A DNA stretch of 64,000 nt from Phaeosaccion multiseriatum (Eukaryota; Ochrophyta, other classes). The stretch covers positions 3,472,001 through 3,536,000 of the forward strand of contig OZ218956.1 of the NCBI GenBank assembly GCA_965112735.1, written 5' to 3'. Below the pieces are notes generated by a model. The model saw nothing but the letters and a program-made list of their open reading frames with translations. It searched no databases and had not been told where the DNA came from. The translations under genes were made by a program, and so were the position numbers. This document shows, one piece after another, positions 11,158 to 21,527 of this stretch; within the stretch, counting starts at the first letter, position 1; each line of letters starts with the position of its first letter.

Positions 11158-12537
11158 ATGACGGAGCTACAGGACAAGATGCAGAGGGTGGAGAGCGAGG
11201 AGGAGGAGGTCAAGGGGGCTCTGCGCGGGGAAGGCAGCTACTTGGGATTGACCCTGTCTCCTGCAGCAGCCCAATCTGCCAGTGGGAGCAGGGGGGAGCT
11301 GTTGATGCACCTTCAGACCCTGCGTGAGGAGAAGAGGCAGCTGCGACAGTATGAGAGGGACGAGAAGGCGAAGGAGAAGGGCTTTGGAAGAGAGAAGGAG
11401 CTCCTCCTCCTCCGCCTACGATTGGAGGCATCGGGAAGCCCCGCAAGAAGGGACCCAATCAACCCGTATGACGCAGGTGACGAGGAGGGAGAAGTGGGGA
11501 GGAGAAGAGGCGGAACCAAGCGGCGAGGAGCGACCTCAGGAGGAGCCAGTGCTGCCTCTGCGCTTGGTTGTACAGCCTCTCGCCCACCTACCCTTCCCGC
11601 CGGCGATGGATCAAGCTGTGCACTGGCCTTTGGTATCAAGGACGTGCACGAAAAGGTGATGGAGCTCGTTGGACCGGGGGAGTACGCTTTCATCGCGGCG
11701 GTGTGCAGACAGTGGAGGGTCGACTACGTCATTGGCTCGTCTTGGCTGCGGGCACCCAAGACGAGCCAAGAGAGTGTATTGGCCTCTTTAGAGCGTGTGG
11801 ACTGGGCCAGGAGGCATGGCTTCAGGTTGTCTGTCAGTACTTTCAAGGCCGCCGCTCGATATAAAGACGTGGCCATGTGCAAGGCGCTCCATCACATGGG
11901 CTGTCCCTGGGATGAAGAAGTGTGCCGATCTGCACTTTTGAACGTGCGCCACAGCACGAGTGTGCTTCAGTGGCTGCGGTCAGATGATTCGGTTGACGAC
12001 AAGGAGGAGAAATGCCCGTGGTGCTCGAAGGTCTGCGCTGGTGCAGCGAAGCTGGGGGACTTGCCGCTGCTGGAGCTGCTTCTGTCGGGTGACATGGACG
12101 CGCCGTTCGATCACCATGTGTGGATCAACGCTGTTGAGGAAGGGCATATCTATGTGCTTGAATGGTTGCTACACAACCCAAAGGTCAAGGCTGAGCTGGA
12201 GGGGGCGGAGGAGGGAAGTGCGTGGAGACTGGGAGCTAAGCATGCTGCTATCTTCTCTCGTTTTGACGCTTTGCAGTGGCTGCATGCCAATGCACGTGAT
12301 GCTTGTGACTGGGGTGCATCGGTTTGCTTGATTGCGGTAATAGCGGCGAACCTGACAATGCTGCAGTGGTTGCGCTCAGAAGAGGTAGGCTGTGAGTGGA
12401 ACAGGCATGTGTGTCCAGAGACCATCAGGAGCAAAATGGAGGCAGCTGGTGAAGAATGGCACATCGGCGATGACGTGTTTGAGGAGATCAAGCAGTGGGT
12501 GCATACCAACGGCCACCCCTGCGACTGCGAGGACTGA
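11158..12537 (+). CDS. Ankyrin-like repeat family protein, intact copy (alpha type)
   Basis: 459 residues from ATG 11158 (MTELQDK), chosen because the other alpha copy starts at the same place; the frame is open further upstream to 11035. Residues about 1-30 form an acidic helix, 60-110 a Lys/Glu/Leu-rich coiled coil, 110-160 a Gly/Arg/Lys linker (KR-rich, possible nuclear signal). Then comes VMELVGPGEYAFIAAVCRQWR, which resembles an F-box-like or degenerate first repeat, followed by about seven units of 30-40 residues with cores such as MGCPWDEEVC, VLQWL, LLELLLSGD and LQWLHAN. These are divergent ankyrin-type repeats, so a protein-binding or ubiquitin-ligase adaptor role is possible but unproven. 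It is the only undamaged member in the window and is divergent to the decayed copy at 9695-10995. Confidence 0.85.
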   Translation: MTELQDKMQRVESEEEEVKGALRGEGSYLGLTLSPAAAQSASGSRGELLMHLQTLREEKRQLRQYERDEKAKEKGFGREKELLLLRLRLEASGSPARRDPINPYDAGDEEGEVGRRRGGTKRRGATSGGASAASALGCTASRPPTLPAGDGSSCALAFGIKDVHEKVMELVGPGEYAFIAAVCRQWRVDYVIGSSWLRAPKTSQESVLASLERVDWARRHGFRLSVSTFKAAARYKDVAMCKALHHMGCPWDEEVCRSALLNVRHSTSVLQWLRSDDSVDDKEEKCPWCSKVCAGAAKLGDLPLLELLLSGDMDAPFDHHVWINAVEEGHIYVLEWLLHNPKVKAELEGAEEGSAWRLGAKHAAIFSRFDALQWLHANARDACDWGASVCLIAVIAANLTMLQWLRSEEVGCEWNRHVCPETIRSKMEAAGEEWHIGDDVFEEIKQWVHTNGHPCDCED

Positions 12538-12818
12538 GAGGGGTGAGGCGGTGTGTGGACTGTTCACGTATGGGAGAGGGAGGTCATGGGACCCAATAGT
12601 GGGCAATGGCTGAGAGCGGCACAAATGTTTTCATTAAATTCATTGATAACGGAAGAATCAAATTGCCTCGACCATCACGACCTCTGCCCCCTAACCTCTC
12701 CCCCCATAAGCTTCAAAAACTGTACAGTAAAAAAGGATGATTTGATTTTGAGCCTGCGGCAGAAGTGCTTCCAGAGCTAAGCGGCACCTGACCGGCGCCA
12801 CTGACTCTTACAATACGT
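12538..12818. other. Short intergenic spacer between convergent genes
   Basis: Separates the 3' ends of the ankyrin-like gene and the light-harvesting gene. Relatively AT-rich around 12630-12740, as expected for 3' UTRs. No other feature seen. Confidence 0.5.
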
Positions 12819-13852
12819 TCAGAAACCGAGGTTCGCGAGCAGCTCCTCTCCGTTCACGAGCTCCTGGGCCCACATCCCGGTAATGGCCAGCATGGCAAGT
12901 CTCCCGTTGTTCAGCTCTCGGTTCCTCATTTTGGTGTACTTGGTCTCGTCCGACTTGATGTTGAAGGGATCGAACCCGAGGTCTCCGATGGCAGCGTCGG
13001 CGGACACAGTGGCGAGGCCCGTGACGCGATCGAGGCCCGTGTACTGAGAATCGATGTGTACAGAGGCGAGAACAAGCAGCGCATCAGTCGGGCGACGGAG
13101 ATGGCGACGGAGAAAGAGCATGACTTGGACTTGCTTACCTCCTTTCTGATCTGGTTGGACTCGATGAGGCCCATGAGGAACATGGCAGCGATTCCAAAGA
13201 GCGGGTAGTAGGTGGAGATGATCTGAAAGTGGTTGATCGCCGGGCCGATGTCTGCCACCCCAGGGGCGGGGAAGAAGGGGTGGTACGCTTCCTGCACGAG
13301 CATACCAACTGTGGCCACCATCGCCACCCTCCCGTGCTTCAGTTCAGCGGACCTGCAACCAGTATGATAGTGCGGGATGAGAGGGAAGTCTTGGCTTGAC
13401 CCCTCGTCGGTGAGTGTCTGACCTGTACTGGGCAAAGGTGGTGTCGTCGATCTCAGTGGCGAGACCGAGTGGGTCCCACACACCCATCGGCGGGAGGGCG
13501 CCCGGGAGACCTTCGAGAGCGACCATCCTCAGGGCGGAGGAGGAGGAGGAGGAGGAAGCCACCGCGGGGCTGGCCACGACACGCAGGGTGCGGGTTGCTC
13601 CGGTGATGCCGGGTGTCATGAACGCACTGGCGACACCAGCACCTGACGAAGACGGGCGAAGCAGGCGAGAGAGATGGAGCTCAGGGGAGGAGAGAAGGGG
13701 GTGCAGGGGGGGGGCTCGACTTCAGCCCTGATGACAGGGAGCGCGTCATACCCGCCTGAGCCGCTGGGACGAGCCCAGCGAAGGGCACCTCTCTTGTCCT
13801 AGTACTTACCGGTGGAGGCGAGGGCGAGGGCGAGTGCGACGAATCGGGTCAT
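12819..13852 (-). CDS. Chlorophyll a/c-type light-harvesting protein precursor (LHC family)
   Basis: Four exons (13852-13810, 13642-13423, 13352-13139, 13043-12819), all GT-AG and in phase, give 233 residues. The precursor begins MTRFVALALALASTG and reaches an ASAF junction (GVASAFMTP), the heterokont ER-plus-plastid bipartite leader cleaved before Phe. The mature part has the three thylakoid helices: helix 1 with ELKHGRVAM (Glu and His ligands, Arg salt bridge), helix 2 FQIISTYYPLFGIAAMFL, and helix 3 with RELNNGRLAM (Glu, Asn, Arg), plus the GVWDPLG and GFDPF turn motifs. It binds chlorophylls and carotenoids as peripheral antenna. Whether it is Lhcf, Lhcr or VCP-like cannot be settled by eye. 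Length is typical for the family. Confidence 0.95.
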
Positions 13853-14264
13853 GGTGATGGTGATGTATAGGGAAAGAGAGAGTGGAGAGGAGAGCGGCAA
13901 AAAAAGGAGGTAACACGTCAGGGCCAAAAGGGTTCTTAACCTAATTGGGTACCCGTGCGCCCCACTTTTACGGAGCATTTTTACAACACTTCCACCGCCG
14001 ACGAGGCCCTGCGGATCAACCTCTCAGCACCATCACTGGTTGGGTTCGTGCCCGCATCACGGTGGCCCTAGTGCGGGTCACCAGCCTATGCCTTCGTGGT
14101 TCTCGAGTGTCTTGGCGCTCGCTCGGAATCGACTTTTCTTCTGAGGGTGGCGCCGATGCCCCCCCCTTGCCTTTGTTTGACTGGCCAATCTTGCCTTGTC
14201 CTACTTGGTTGCTGTTGCTGGTCTGAGTGAGTGCGCGCATGGCTGGTCGCCTGCTTGTATCAGT
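13853..14264. other. Upstream region of the LHC gene, with dispersed repeat copy 2
   Basis: Contains the 5' flank of the LHC gene. 13990-14090 is similar to the reverse complement of 3795-3905. A frame of 93 codons at 13945-14226 has no recognisable domain and is probably carried by the repeat. Confidence 0.4.
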
Positions 14265-14560
14265 TTACGTAATAGCAAAATATAAGAATATCACACGAAG
14301 TCCGTCACCATCCTCCCTCGCCCGCCCTGCTGCTTGCTGCGGACGGCCTCTCTCCTTCTCTCCTAGTATCAGCACTCTCAGCGGGTCCAGCGCAGTAAGG
14401 TGCCCAAGGTGCTCCATGGCCGCTCGGAGCCCCTCCTCCCCGCCCTCCGCCTCTCGCATCTGCGCCATGAGCTTGTGGGCGTGTGCGCGGCTCCTCCCCA
14501 GGGGGGGGGGCTCCGGCAAGAGCGTCTGAGAACGGTTGGCTTGGAAGACGCCCCTGATGA
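14265..14560 (-). other. Possible terminal exon of an unidentified minus-strand gene
   Basis: The minus strand has an open frame ending in a stop at 14265 with plausible protein texture (TLANIIRGVFQANRSQ, HAHKLMAQMREAEGG, MEHLGHLTALDPLRVL). It could be the last exon of the MAT2B-like gene upstream, but its sequence does not resemble the MAT2B C-terminus. It fades into a GT/GC repeat at 14571-14715. Left unassigned. Confidence 0.25.
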
Positions 14561-14570
14561 TGTTGGCCAA

Positions 14571-14715
14571 TGTGGCGAGGGCATGTGCGTGTGGGGGGGG
14601 GATGCGCACGTGTTTTTGGGTGTGTTTTGCGTGTGCATGCGTGTGTGGTGTGTATGCGTGCGTGTTCGTGTGCGTGTGCTGTGTGTGCGTGTGCGTGTGC
14701 GTGTGTGTGTGCGTG
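14571..14715. repeat. GTGT/GCGT-rich microsatellite
   Basis: Imperfect GT dinucleotide run with GC interruptions. Long frames over it in any direction are artefacts. Confidence 0.85.
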
Positions 14716-15409
14716 CGCATTCACTCGAACCGGCAGAGAAGCTCTTCCTCCATTCTGCTCTCACCCCTCATCATGAGGGAGGAGAGGAGGTGTAGAGAGG
14801 CAGGATAGGCAGGCCTTGGAAAAGCTCCGAAGGCTCCGACGGCAGGCGCATGGGGGTTTCCAGTAGGACATGGACGGAATATTGTCTACTCTGAGTTCAC
14901 TTCACTTCATTAACCATGCAACTATCGATCCATAGACCCAATACATGACTCACCTAACCGACCCCAACTCTCCATATGTTACATGCTTCTGCACCAACAC
15001 ATGGCTCTCTTCAGAGGAATCAAAGTCCCATGTCTGGATACCAAGGAGGAACCATCTCCCCATTACCCACATAGGGTAGGAAGGGCACACTTTAGTACGC
15101 ATGTGTTGGCTGTAGGATGGATGGATGCTCGAGTCTCTACTTCGGTTTCCATCTTCGAATATCAATGTGCCGCAATGCTTCCCGCAGAGGAGTCTCTCTT
15201 CCCAGACCCATTTCGCGCAAGGAGGTGGAGTCCAAGTGACTGACTCGTCCATTTCGTGGCATACAAATAAGCACAAGGGGGGAGAGAAGGGGAGCGGGCG
15301 GGGGGAGGAGGGAAAGGAGGGAAAGAAGATAACAAACAAAAAGAATGAGAGGGGAGGGAAGCGCTGTGGCGTATGTTCACGCACTCGCTTGTTGCACGCA
15401 CGCACTCAC

Positions 15410-15506
15410 CAGTTCTTGGGCCTGGGAGCACCCCCACTTGGCGGCTCTGGATTGGGGATGAAGACCACCCTGGCCCTCTTCCCTGCTGCTGCGCTACTTC
15501 TCCCAC

Positions 15507-15538
<32 letters not shown>

Positions 15539-16162
15539 TTATTACCCTCCTCGGGGACAGGCACACTGCAGCCTGACGCTTCTGCCATTAGGCGAGTCAA
15601 GGCCCACTTGGTGTAGGGAACGTTCGGCGACTGTTCCTCATTCGAGGACCAGTGCCAAACACCCCCGAACGAAGGGTCTGCGACTCGTCTATGCAGCAGC
15701 TGCTGGAGGAGAAGAGCCACGTCTGGCGTGAAGGTTGGGTACCTGACGCGGAGGGTAGTGCGGCAGCCCGAGGGTGGGAAGGAAGCGTGAGGGGGGGCGC
15801 AGGGTGTGGTAGGGCAGCGCAGATAGGCGACCGGACCGGACAAACGGGAACTGAGCTCGGGTGGTATCATAGAGCAAGTCCCGTTCTACACTGGGACTGG
15901 GCCCCCATCCAGAGGGCAGTGCTTCGCTGTGCTACCAGCCGCCTTTGTTGTCCAAGCAAGTAAGTTGGTCTCTTTTTCCAGTGTACGGAGTACACACGCA
16001 AGCACAGGCCAAGCCAAGTACGAAAGGGGCAAACCTACCACCAAGTATACTCCCGACACAGCCACAGTAAGAGTACGCACATACCTTGCCGACCAATCGT
16101 CAATGGTCTTCTGCTGCTGCTCCTCCTCCTGATCGCCCCTTGCCTCCGTCTCACTGCTACTG

Positions 16163-16195
<33 letters not shown>

Positions 16196-17297
16196 GAGGT
16201 ACGGCCATTCGCCGCCAAGGCCGAGAATAGACTGTGTGCCAGCGTGAGAATGGCTGACTCCTGCAAGTCCTCCGTGGGCCCGTAGAGCACTGGCACTCGC
16301 ACTATTCCGCAGCCAGGGTGGGTCCTGCGAAGGGCCTCCTCCCCCTGCAGCTTGCTTTGGCCGTAGTGTTGGAGGGGGTTGGTGGGCGAGGTGGGGGAAT
16401 ATGGCGGCTCGGAGCCGTCGAAGACGTAGTCCGTGCTACAAGCGTAGTGTGGATGGGGCGAGGGGGAGGGGAAGGAAAAGGGGGTGGAGAAGGATTCGAG
16501 AGGATGGGGGGTGGGAAGAGTAAGCAAGAGCACGGTGGCAAGGAAGAGAAGCGTGGGGCTGGAATTGTGGGGGGGGGGGAGATAGTGGGTTCGGAGCAAG
16601 AGGGGAGAGAGGAACACACTAGATGAGGGCGAGAATGGACCCAGCGCACAAGGGGACGGGCAGAAAGAGAGGAGGCAGGGCCCGCCTGGACTTGCTCTGG
16701 ACTTGTAGACGTATGTATATGCTCCTTATCGCACTTCACCCCCTCACAGCCGCTCCGATAGCCTGCAGTGCGTTGAGGAGGCAGTGCTTGCAATACAATG
16801 TGTGCTTGGCTAACCTGATGTGTAGGACCCACTTCCCGTTCGCCTCTGCCCAGGAGCCGAGCTGCTCGGGAAGCCTGACGTTGAGTACGTGTGTTCTCAG
16901 GCGCGTTCTCGCAATTGTCCGGATTTCGCTCTGGCCAGTGGCGGAGAGACAGACGGAGAAAGAGAGGGATGGATAGACAATGAGCACTGCGCAAACGATC
17001 GCAATGGAGTTAATCTCACCCTCTCCTTCCCTCTTCTTTTCTCTTCTTGCCGCTCTCACCTGCTGCACAGTTGATGATAACGTCAGGCTTGTACTCCTCC
17101 AAGCACTTGTTCACGGCACCTTCTTCGGTGAGGTCAACTTTCCCGGCCCTATGCTCTCTAGCTCCTTCTCCCACCCCCGCTGGCGCCCTGCGACATCCCA
17201 AGCTCACAACCTCCAGAGTGTCATCCCCCAGAAGCTTCTTTGTCACTTCCCGCCCGAGAAGGCCCGTCCCTCCAGTGATCAAGACAACTGTCTTCAT
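15410..17297 (-). CDS. MAT2B / dTDP-4-dehydrorhamnose reductase-like NAD(P)-binding protein
   Basis: Member of the RmlD/MAT2B branch of extended short-chain dehydrogenases. Exons: 17297-17060, 16930-16815, 16435-16085, 15742-15410. The N-terminus has the Rossmann motif TGGTGLLG; exon 1 ends CAA and joins ERNPDNCEN, matching the MAT2B order; exon 3 has STDYVFDG and the catalytic-type YxxxK (YGQSK); exon 4 has WHWSSNE, typical of MAT2B. In animals MAT2B regulates S-adenosylmethionine synthetase; here either that or a sugar reductase role is possible. Within exon 2, around 16884-16890, the frame changes between PENT and VLNV, as if 2 bp were lost. Exon 3 contains a poly-Ser run encoded by a trinucleotide repeat, exon 4 a second. 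Exon 4 ends at a donor overlapping a TGA; if spliced, the last exon is not identified. Confidence 0.8.
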
Positions 17298-17536
17298 CGT
17301 TTGTTTGAGTACATCGTCAACACAAGGTTCTGCCACAGGTCCGCATTCGCAGCGTCGAGGCTGTGAGGCACAGAATTCCCCAGGGGGGGCAGCTGTCTGC
17401 TGCGGGCGCCTCCTCCACATTGAGAATAGAGCGGGGAAAAGTGACAGAGAAGAGGGCGAAGAGAGGTAGGACTACTTCAAAGAGGGTGCTTCGGGCGATA
17501 CCGTAGCGGGAGGAGCTGCGCGAACCGCAGTGCGCC
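17298..17536. promoter_or_regulatory. Putative shared divergent promoter (MAT2B-like / SR factor)
   Basis: Only 239 bases separate the two inferred start codons, which face away from each other, so both 5' UTRs and core promoters must lie here. No specific element is recognisable. Confidence 0.5.
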
Positions 17537-20500
17537 ATGAACGACAGGGAAGATGACGGAGGTGAGGGAAGGAAGTCGACCCGCAATGTTGGGAAAGAGC
17601 GTCGCAGCTGGTGTCCTTGCGTGCCATTGCCGAAGGACTTGCAGGGAGCTGTGCTGGGGACATGTCCTTCTGCTCCTCCCAGGCTTGCTGTCCTTGGTGC
17701 CTGCAACAGTGCCTCACCGTCCACCTTGCTGCGGAAAGATTTTCCGCCTCCTCTCCTCCCCTCCTCCTCGTTCTATATCTTGTGAAGTCACCCTCCTTTA
17801 GCCCCCCCGCTCTCATATGTATCATGATCTTCCTCGATTGGCCTGCCTGGTTCTCTACAGCTATGTACGGCTTATTTGCCTTCAAGGATGGTTTTTCTCT
17901 GTTGTCTGTTCCCCACTTCTCCACGTATCCCGTGCGTGGCTCCTTTCCCCTCCCCGCTCTTGCTCTCTCCTCCTCTCTAAGCCCTTCTCCTTCACTCGCA
18001 CACGCACGTACCCCCTCCTCCAATGGCCCCTTCCCCCTGCCTCCTTCAGTCAAGGTGTGGGTGGGCAACCTCAACCGCATCACCAACCAGGGTGACCTTG
18101 AGGATGTGTTCTGCAAAATCGCGCCTCTGAAGCGCATCTGGATCGCCAAAAAGCCTCCTGGCTTTGCCTACGTGTGGTTCGACAGCATCGACGACGCCAA
18201 GTGAGTGCAAGGGTAGTAAACGGGAGAAGGGGGGGGGGTGAGGGGGGGAGGTAACAAGAAACTTGGATTTTGGGGGCAACGAACGGAAATTAAAAAGTGT
18301 GACATTGATTGACGGAGTGAGAGGGATGTCTGACTGAATGACTGATTGACTGACTTGTAGAGATAGATGGAAGAGAAGCACGCCCAGTCCGCCCCCTTCG
18401 AGGCTCGTGGCATGGGCCCGTTGTGCCCCCCTCCCCCCCCCCCCCTCCTTCCCGGGATCGATGATGGCCTTCTTCATCCTTGAGTGGCCAGGGAGTCTTC
18501 TCGTTGGACCCCTCCCTCCCGTCATCAGGGCCATCAAAAGCATCTGGGCCGTCCATCGTCTACGTCTTCCCGTTCTGGGGACCGTCAACAAGAGCAGCAG
18601 CAGTTGATGATACAGCCGGGCCTGCCATCAGCAAGAACAGTCCAGTCCAGTCAGTCCTTCCCCACATCCACCCGACGACGGCCATCTCCTCGGGCCCTCG
18701 CACTGCTCTCTGCTCTCTCTCTCTCCCGCCTCTCTCTCTCTCTGTATTATCTCTGCCTCTTCCTCTCTCCATCCCGCTCTTCCACCGCTTCTTTCCTCAA
18801 GCAACTCGATGCCCACCAGTCCGCCTGGCCAAGACTCCCGCACAAGAGCAACGAGAGCCGCAGCCGCCCATGGACTCTCTCTTCTCGGACCGACCGCCGT
18901 TCGGGTGCTGCCTCAAGTCTCCTCTCCTGTCTCCTCCTCCCAGCGGCCGCGCTCGTGTTCGAGTTCGTTCAACCGAGTGGATACGTCAGAGTGTCGAGCA
19001 GCTGTCGAGCAGCTTCCTTTCCTTCCTCCCCTCCTCAAAGCCTCGGTTCGGTGTTTGATGAGCGCAGCCTTCGTCTTCACTCCTTCAAGGCAGTCCTACT
19101 CCGCACAGTGCCGCCCGCGAACGCCCGCCCGCCGCCGCGTCACAGCCAGCCCATCAGCCCATCCGTCACCGCCCCGCCACCTCGGCCGGCTCCATGAAAC
19201 CTCCACCCCACCTCCGCGACCCCCAAATGCTCCATCCACTACCATCCGTTCGCTAACCATCAACCATCACCACCACCGCCCGTCACAACACCACCCACCT
19301 GGGTCCAACGCCCCACTTCGCCCGCCCCCCGCTCCAACACTCGTCGGGGGTTGAGCGGAGCGAGTGGAGGGAGACAGCCGCGTTCAGTTCTATTGGCTGC
19401 TTTGGATAATGGAAGGGGAAGGATGGACATGGACTTTTCGGTCGGGAGTTTCGGATGGTAACGGACGGGGACGGAGAGAGGAGGAGGGTGACCGGATGCG
19501 TTTAGAGCAGAAAGGAAACCGAAACCCGGTCGGTCGATCAGTGGCAGCAAAAGTGCGTCCGTCTCAGTGAGCCCCGGAAATCGTTGCTGCTGTGTTGCTG
19601 CCCTTGCTCTTCATTTGGTGTGTTTGTGAGTCACCTCGTTTGTGCTGTCGCTTCTCCACCCAGTCCTTCACCCCCCTCCTCGTCCCGGCAACAGCAGACG
19701 ACTATGCGCTGACCCCGGCCCGCCCACCGTCGCTTTTTTTTTTTTTTCTTTCTGTTGTGTTTGTTTCTTGTTTTTGTTTTTTTGTCTTTTTTTCTTTCTT
19801 GTCTCCCTCCCTCCCAACGTGTGTATACGTGCGTGTTGCAGGGACGCAATCGACAAGACCGACGGGCATCGCGTGCATGGACAGGACATTAAAGTAGAGC
19901 TAGCATCTGCCTACTCAAGCAAGAGTGGGGGGGACCGAGGAGGCCGAGGGGGAGGCGGAGACCGGGGGAGGGAACGGGACCGTGACCGCGACCGCGACCG
20001 CGGCGGTGACCGTGATAGGGATCGTGACTACAGAGGAGACAGGGACAGAGACAGGGACAGAGATAGAGACTACGATCGAGATGGGGGCAGGGATGGCAGG
20101 GACAGAGACAGAGACAGGGGTGGATATGGTAGGGACAGAGGCGGAGGAGGAGGCTGGGGGGGAGGGGGGGCGAGGCCCAGGGAGCAGTGGGGAGGGGCTT
20201 CAGGCTCGGCGCAGAGGACCAAGTACCTGGTCAACTTTTACAATCTCTCCAGCCGCTGCTCCTGGCAGGACCTCAAGAGGTGAGGCGATAAGGGAAGCGG
20301 TGGGGAGGGGATGGCAGTAGATGGGGGAAGGAGAGGGGATATGGAGAGGAAAGGTGCTTGTTGTTGCTCGAATTGGTTGGTCCTTTCCTCTTCTGCTTCT
20401 CTTCCCATTAGTAACACAAGCTAGGTGGTGAGGCGGTGGTGGTGTTGGTGCCAGCAGAGAGTGGGCTTTTTACTCACGACCGATTCTTCTGTCTCTCATC

Positions 20501-21297
20501 TCCTTCCCACCTTCTTTCTGCCTTCTGCTGACCCCTCCCTGTCTCTTCGTAGTCTCATTCGCAAGTACGCCAGTCCGGGCTTTTGTGAAGTGTCAGGCCG
20601 CGGGAAGGGTGAGGCCTGCTTCCACAATAGGGAGGACATGGAGTATGTGCTGAGGAAGATGGACAACCTCGAGTTTATGGGGAGGAATATCGAAGTGGAG
20701 GAAGACGGGGGGAGGGCAAAGAAGGGAGGGGGGAGGAAGAGCAGCAGGAGTAGGAGCAAGTCTAGAAGCAGGGATCGCCGGAGAAGCCGCAGTCGGAGCA
20801 GGGGAGGAGGAGGGAAGGATGGCGGCCGCGACAGGAGCCGAAGCAGGGACAGGAAGGACACAAAGAGTAGGAGCAGGAGCCCCGAGAGGAGCAGCCGAAG
20901 GGCGCAGCGCAGTCGCAGTAGAGACCGAAAGGACAAGGGGCGCGATCGGAGCAGGAGCAGGAGTGGGAGCGAGGGTCATGGTAGCAAAGGGAGGAAGAGC
21001 AACGGTGGTCGCCGTCGCGGGGGGTCGGATGATGAGGAGGACGAGGACGAGAGGGAGGAGAAGAAGGACAGGAGGGGGGGCAGCGACAACGACAACGATG
21101 ATGAGGACCAGATGAAGGATGACGATGACGAGGACGGAGGAGAGGAGAATGGGGCGGAAGAGAATGGGAAGGGAGGAGACAGCGACGGGGAGGAGGAGGA
21201 TGATGGAGGAAACAGTCGCCGTCGCCGCAAGTCGTCTCCCAGGAAGAAGAGGAGGAGCAGCGAGGACGAGCAGTCGGACGAAGCCGAGGAGGACTGA
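17537..21297 (+). CDS. SR-type splicing factor with two RRM domains
   Basis: Exons 17537-17561, 18050-18200, 19842-20279 and 20553-21297 join in phase to give 452 residues. The tiny first exon encodes MNDREDDG. RRM1 (about residues 10-85) has RNP2 VWVGNL and RNP1 GFAYVWF. A long Arg/Asp/Gly-rich linker (about 90-180) contains RD, RDRD and RGG-like repeats. RRM2 (about 190-280) starts YLVNFYNL and has GRGKGEACF at its RNP1 position, like the second, atypical RRM of SF2/ASF-type proteins. The tail is a classic RS domain (RSRSKSRSRD and similar) followed by a strongly acidic stretch and a short RS-like end. Nuclear pre-mRNA splicing factor binding exonic enhancers. Intron 2 is 1641 bp, by far the longest in the gene. 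The acidic tail after the RS domain is unusual. Confidence 0.9.
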
Positions 21298-21438
21298 GAG
21301 ACCGTGTTGAAGTTGTTCAGTGAGGAGATGGGGGAGTGTGGAGAAATGAGGAAATGAGGAAGAGGAGCGGGCAGATGGGGGGGGTGTGAGAGCACCTGAG
21401 CACTGCTCCTGTCTGGCTGGCTGGGGAAACGGTGGCGC

Positions 21439-21527
21439 CTACCATTCGTTCCGCCGGCTCCACCGTTTCCGCTCATGCATGGTGTGCATACTCCTACGCT
21501 CAAGCAGAGGTAGCGCGCGAGCGTACT
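21439..21527 (-). other. Possible terminal exon of a small unidentified minus-strand gene
   Basis: A good 3' splice acceptor (pyrimidine tract, CTGTAG) precedes an open stretch encoding EYARALPLLERRSMHTMHER and ending WSRRNEW at a TAG (21439-21441). Donor-like GTAAGT and GTGAGT sites occur upstream on the same strand (near 22144 and 21798), so a short multi-exon gene across 21439-22350 is possible. I do not recognise the protein. Confidence 0.25.

Noticed and set aside
14536-14808. Cys/Val-rich plus-strand frame
   Set aside because: Translation of a GT/GC microsatellite.
15405-15412. MAT2B-like protein ending at ...RPKNW with a TGA
   Set aside because: The TGA overlaps a strong GTGAGT donor and related proteins continue past this point, so splicing to a further exon is more likely; kept as an uncertainty.
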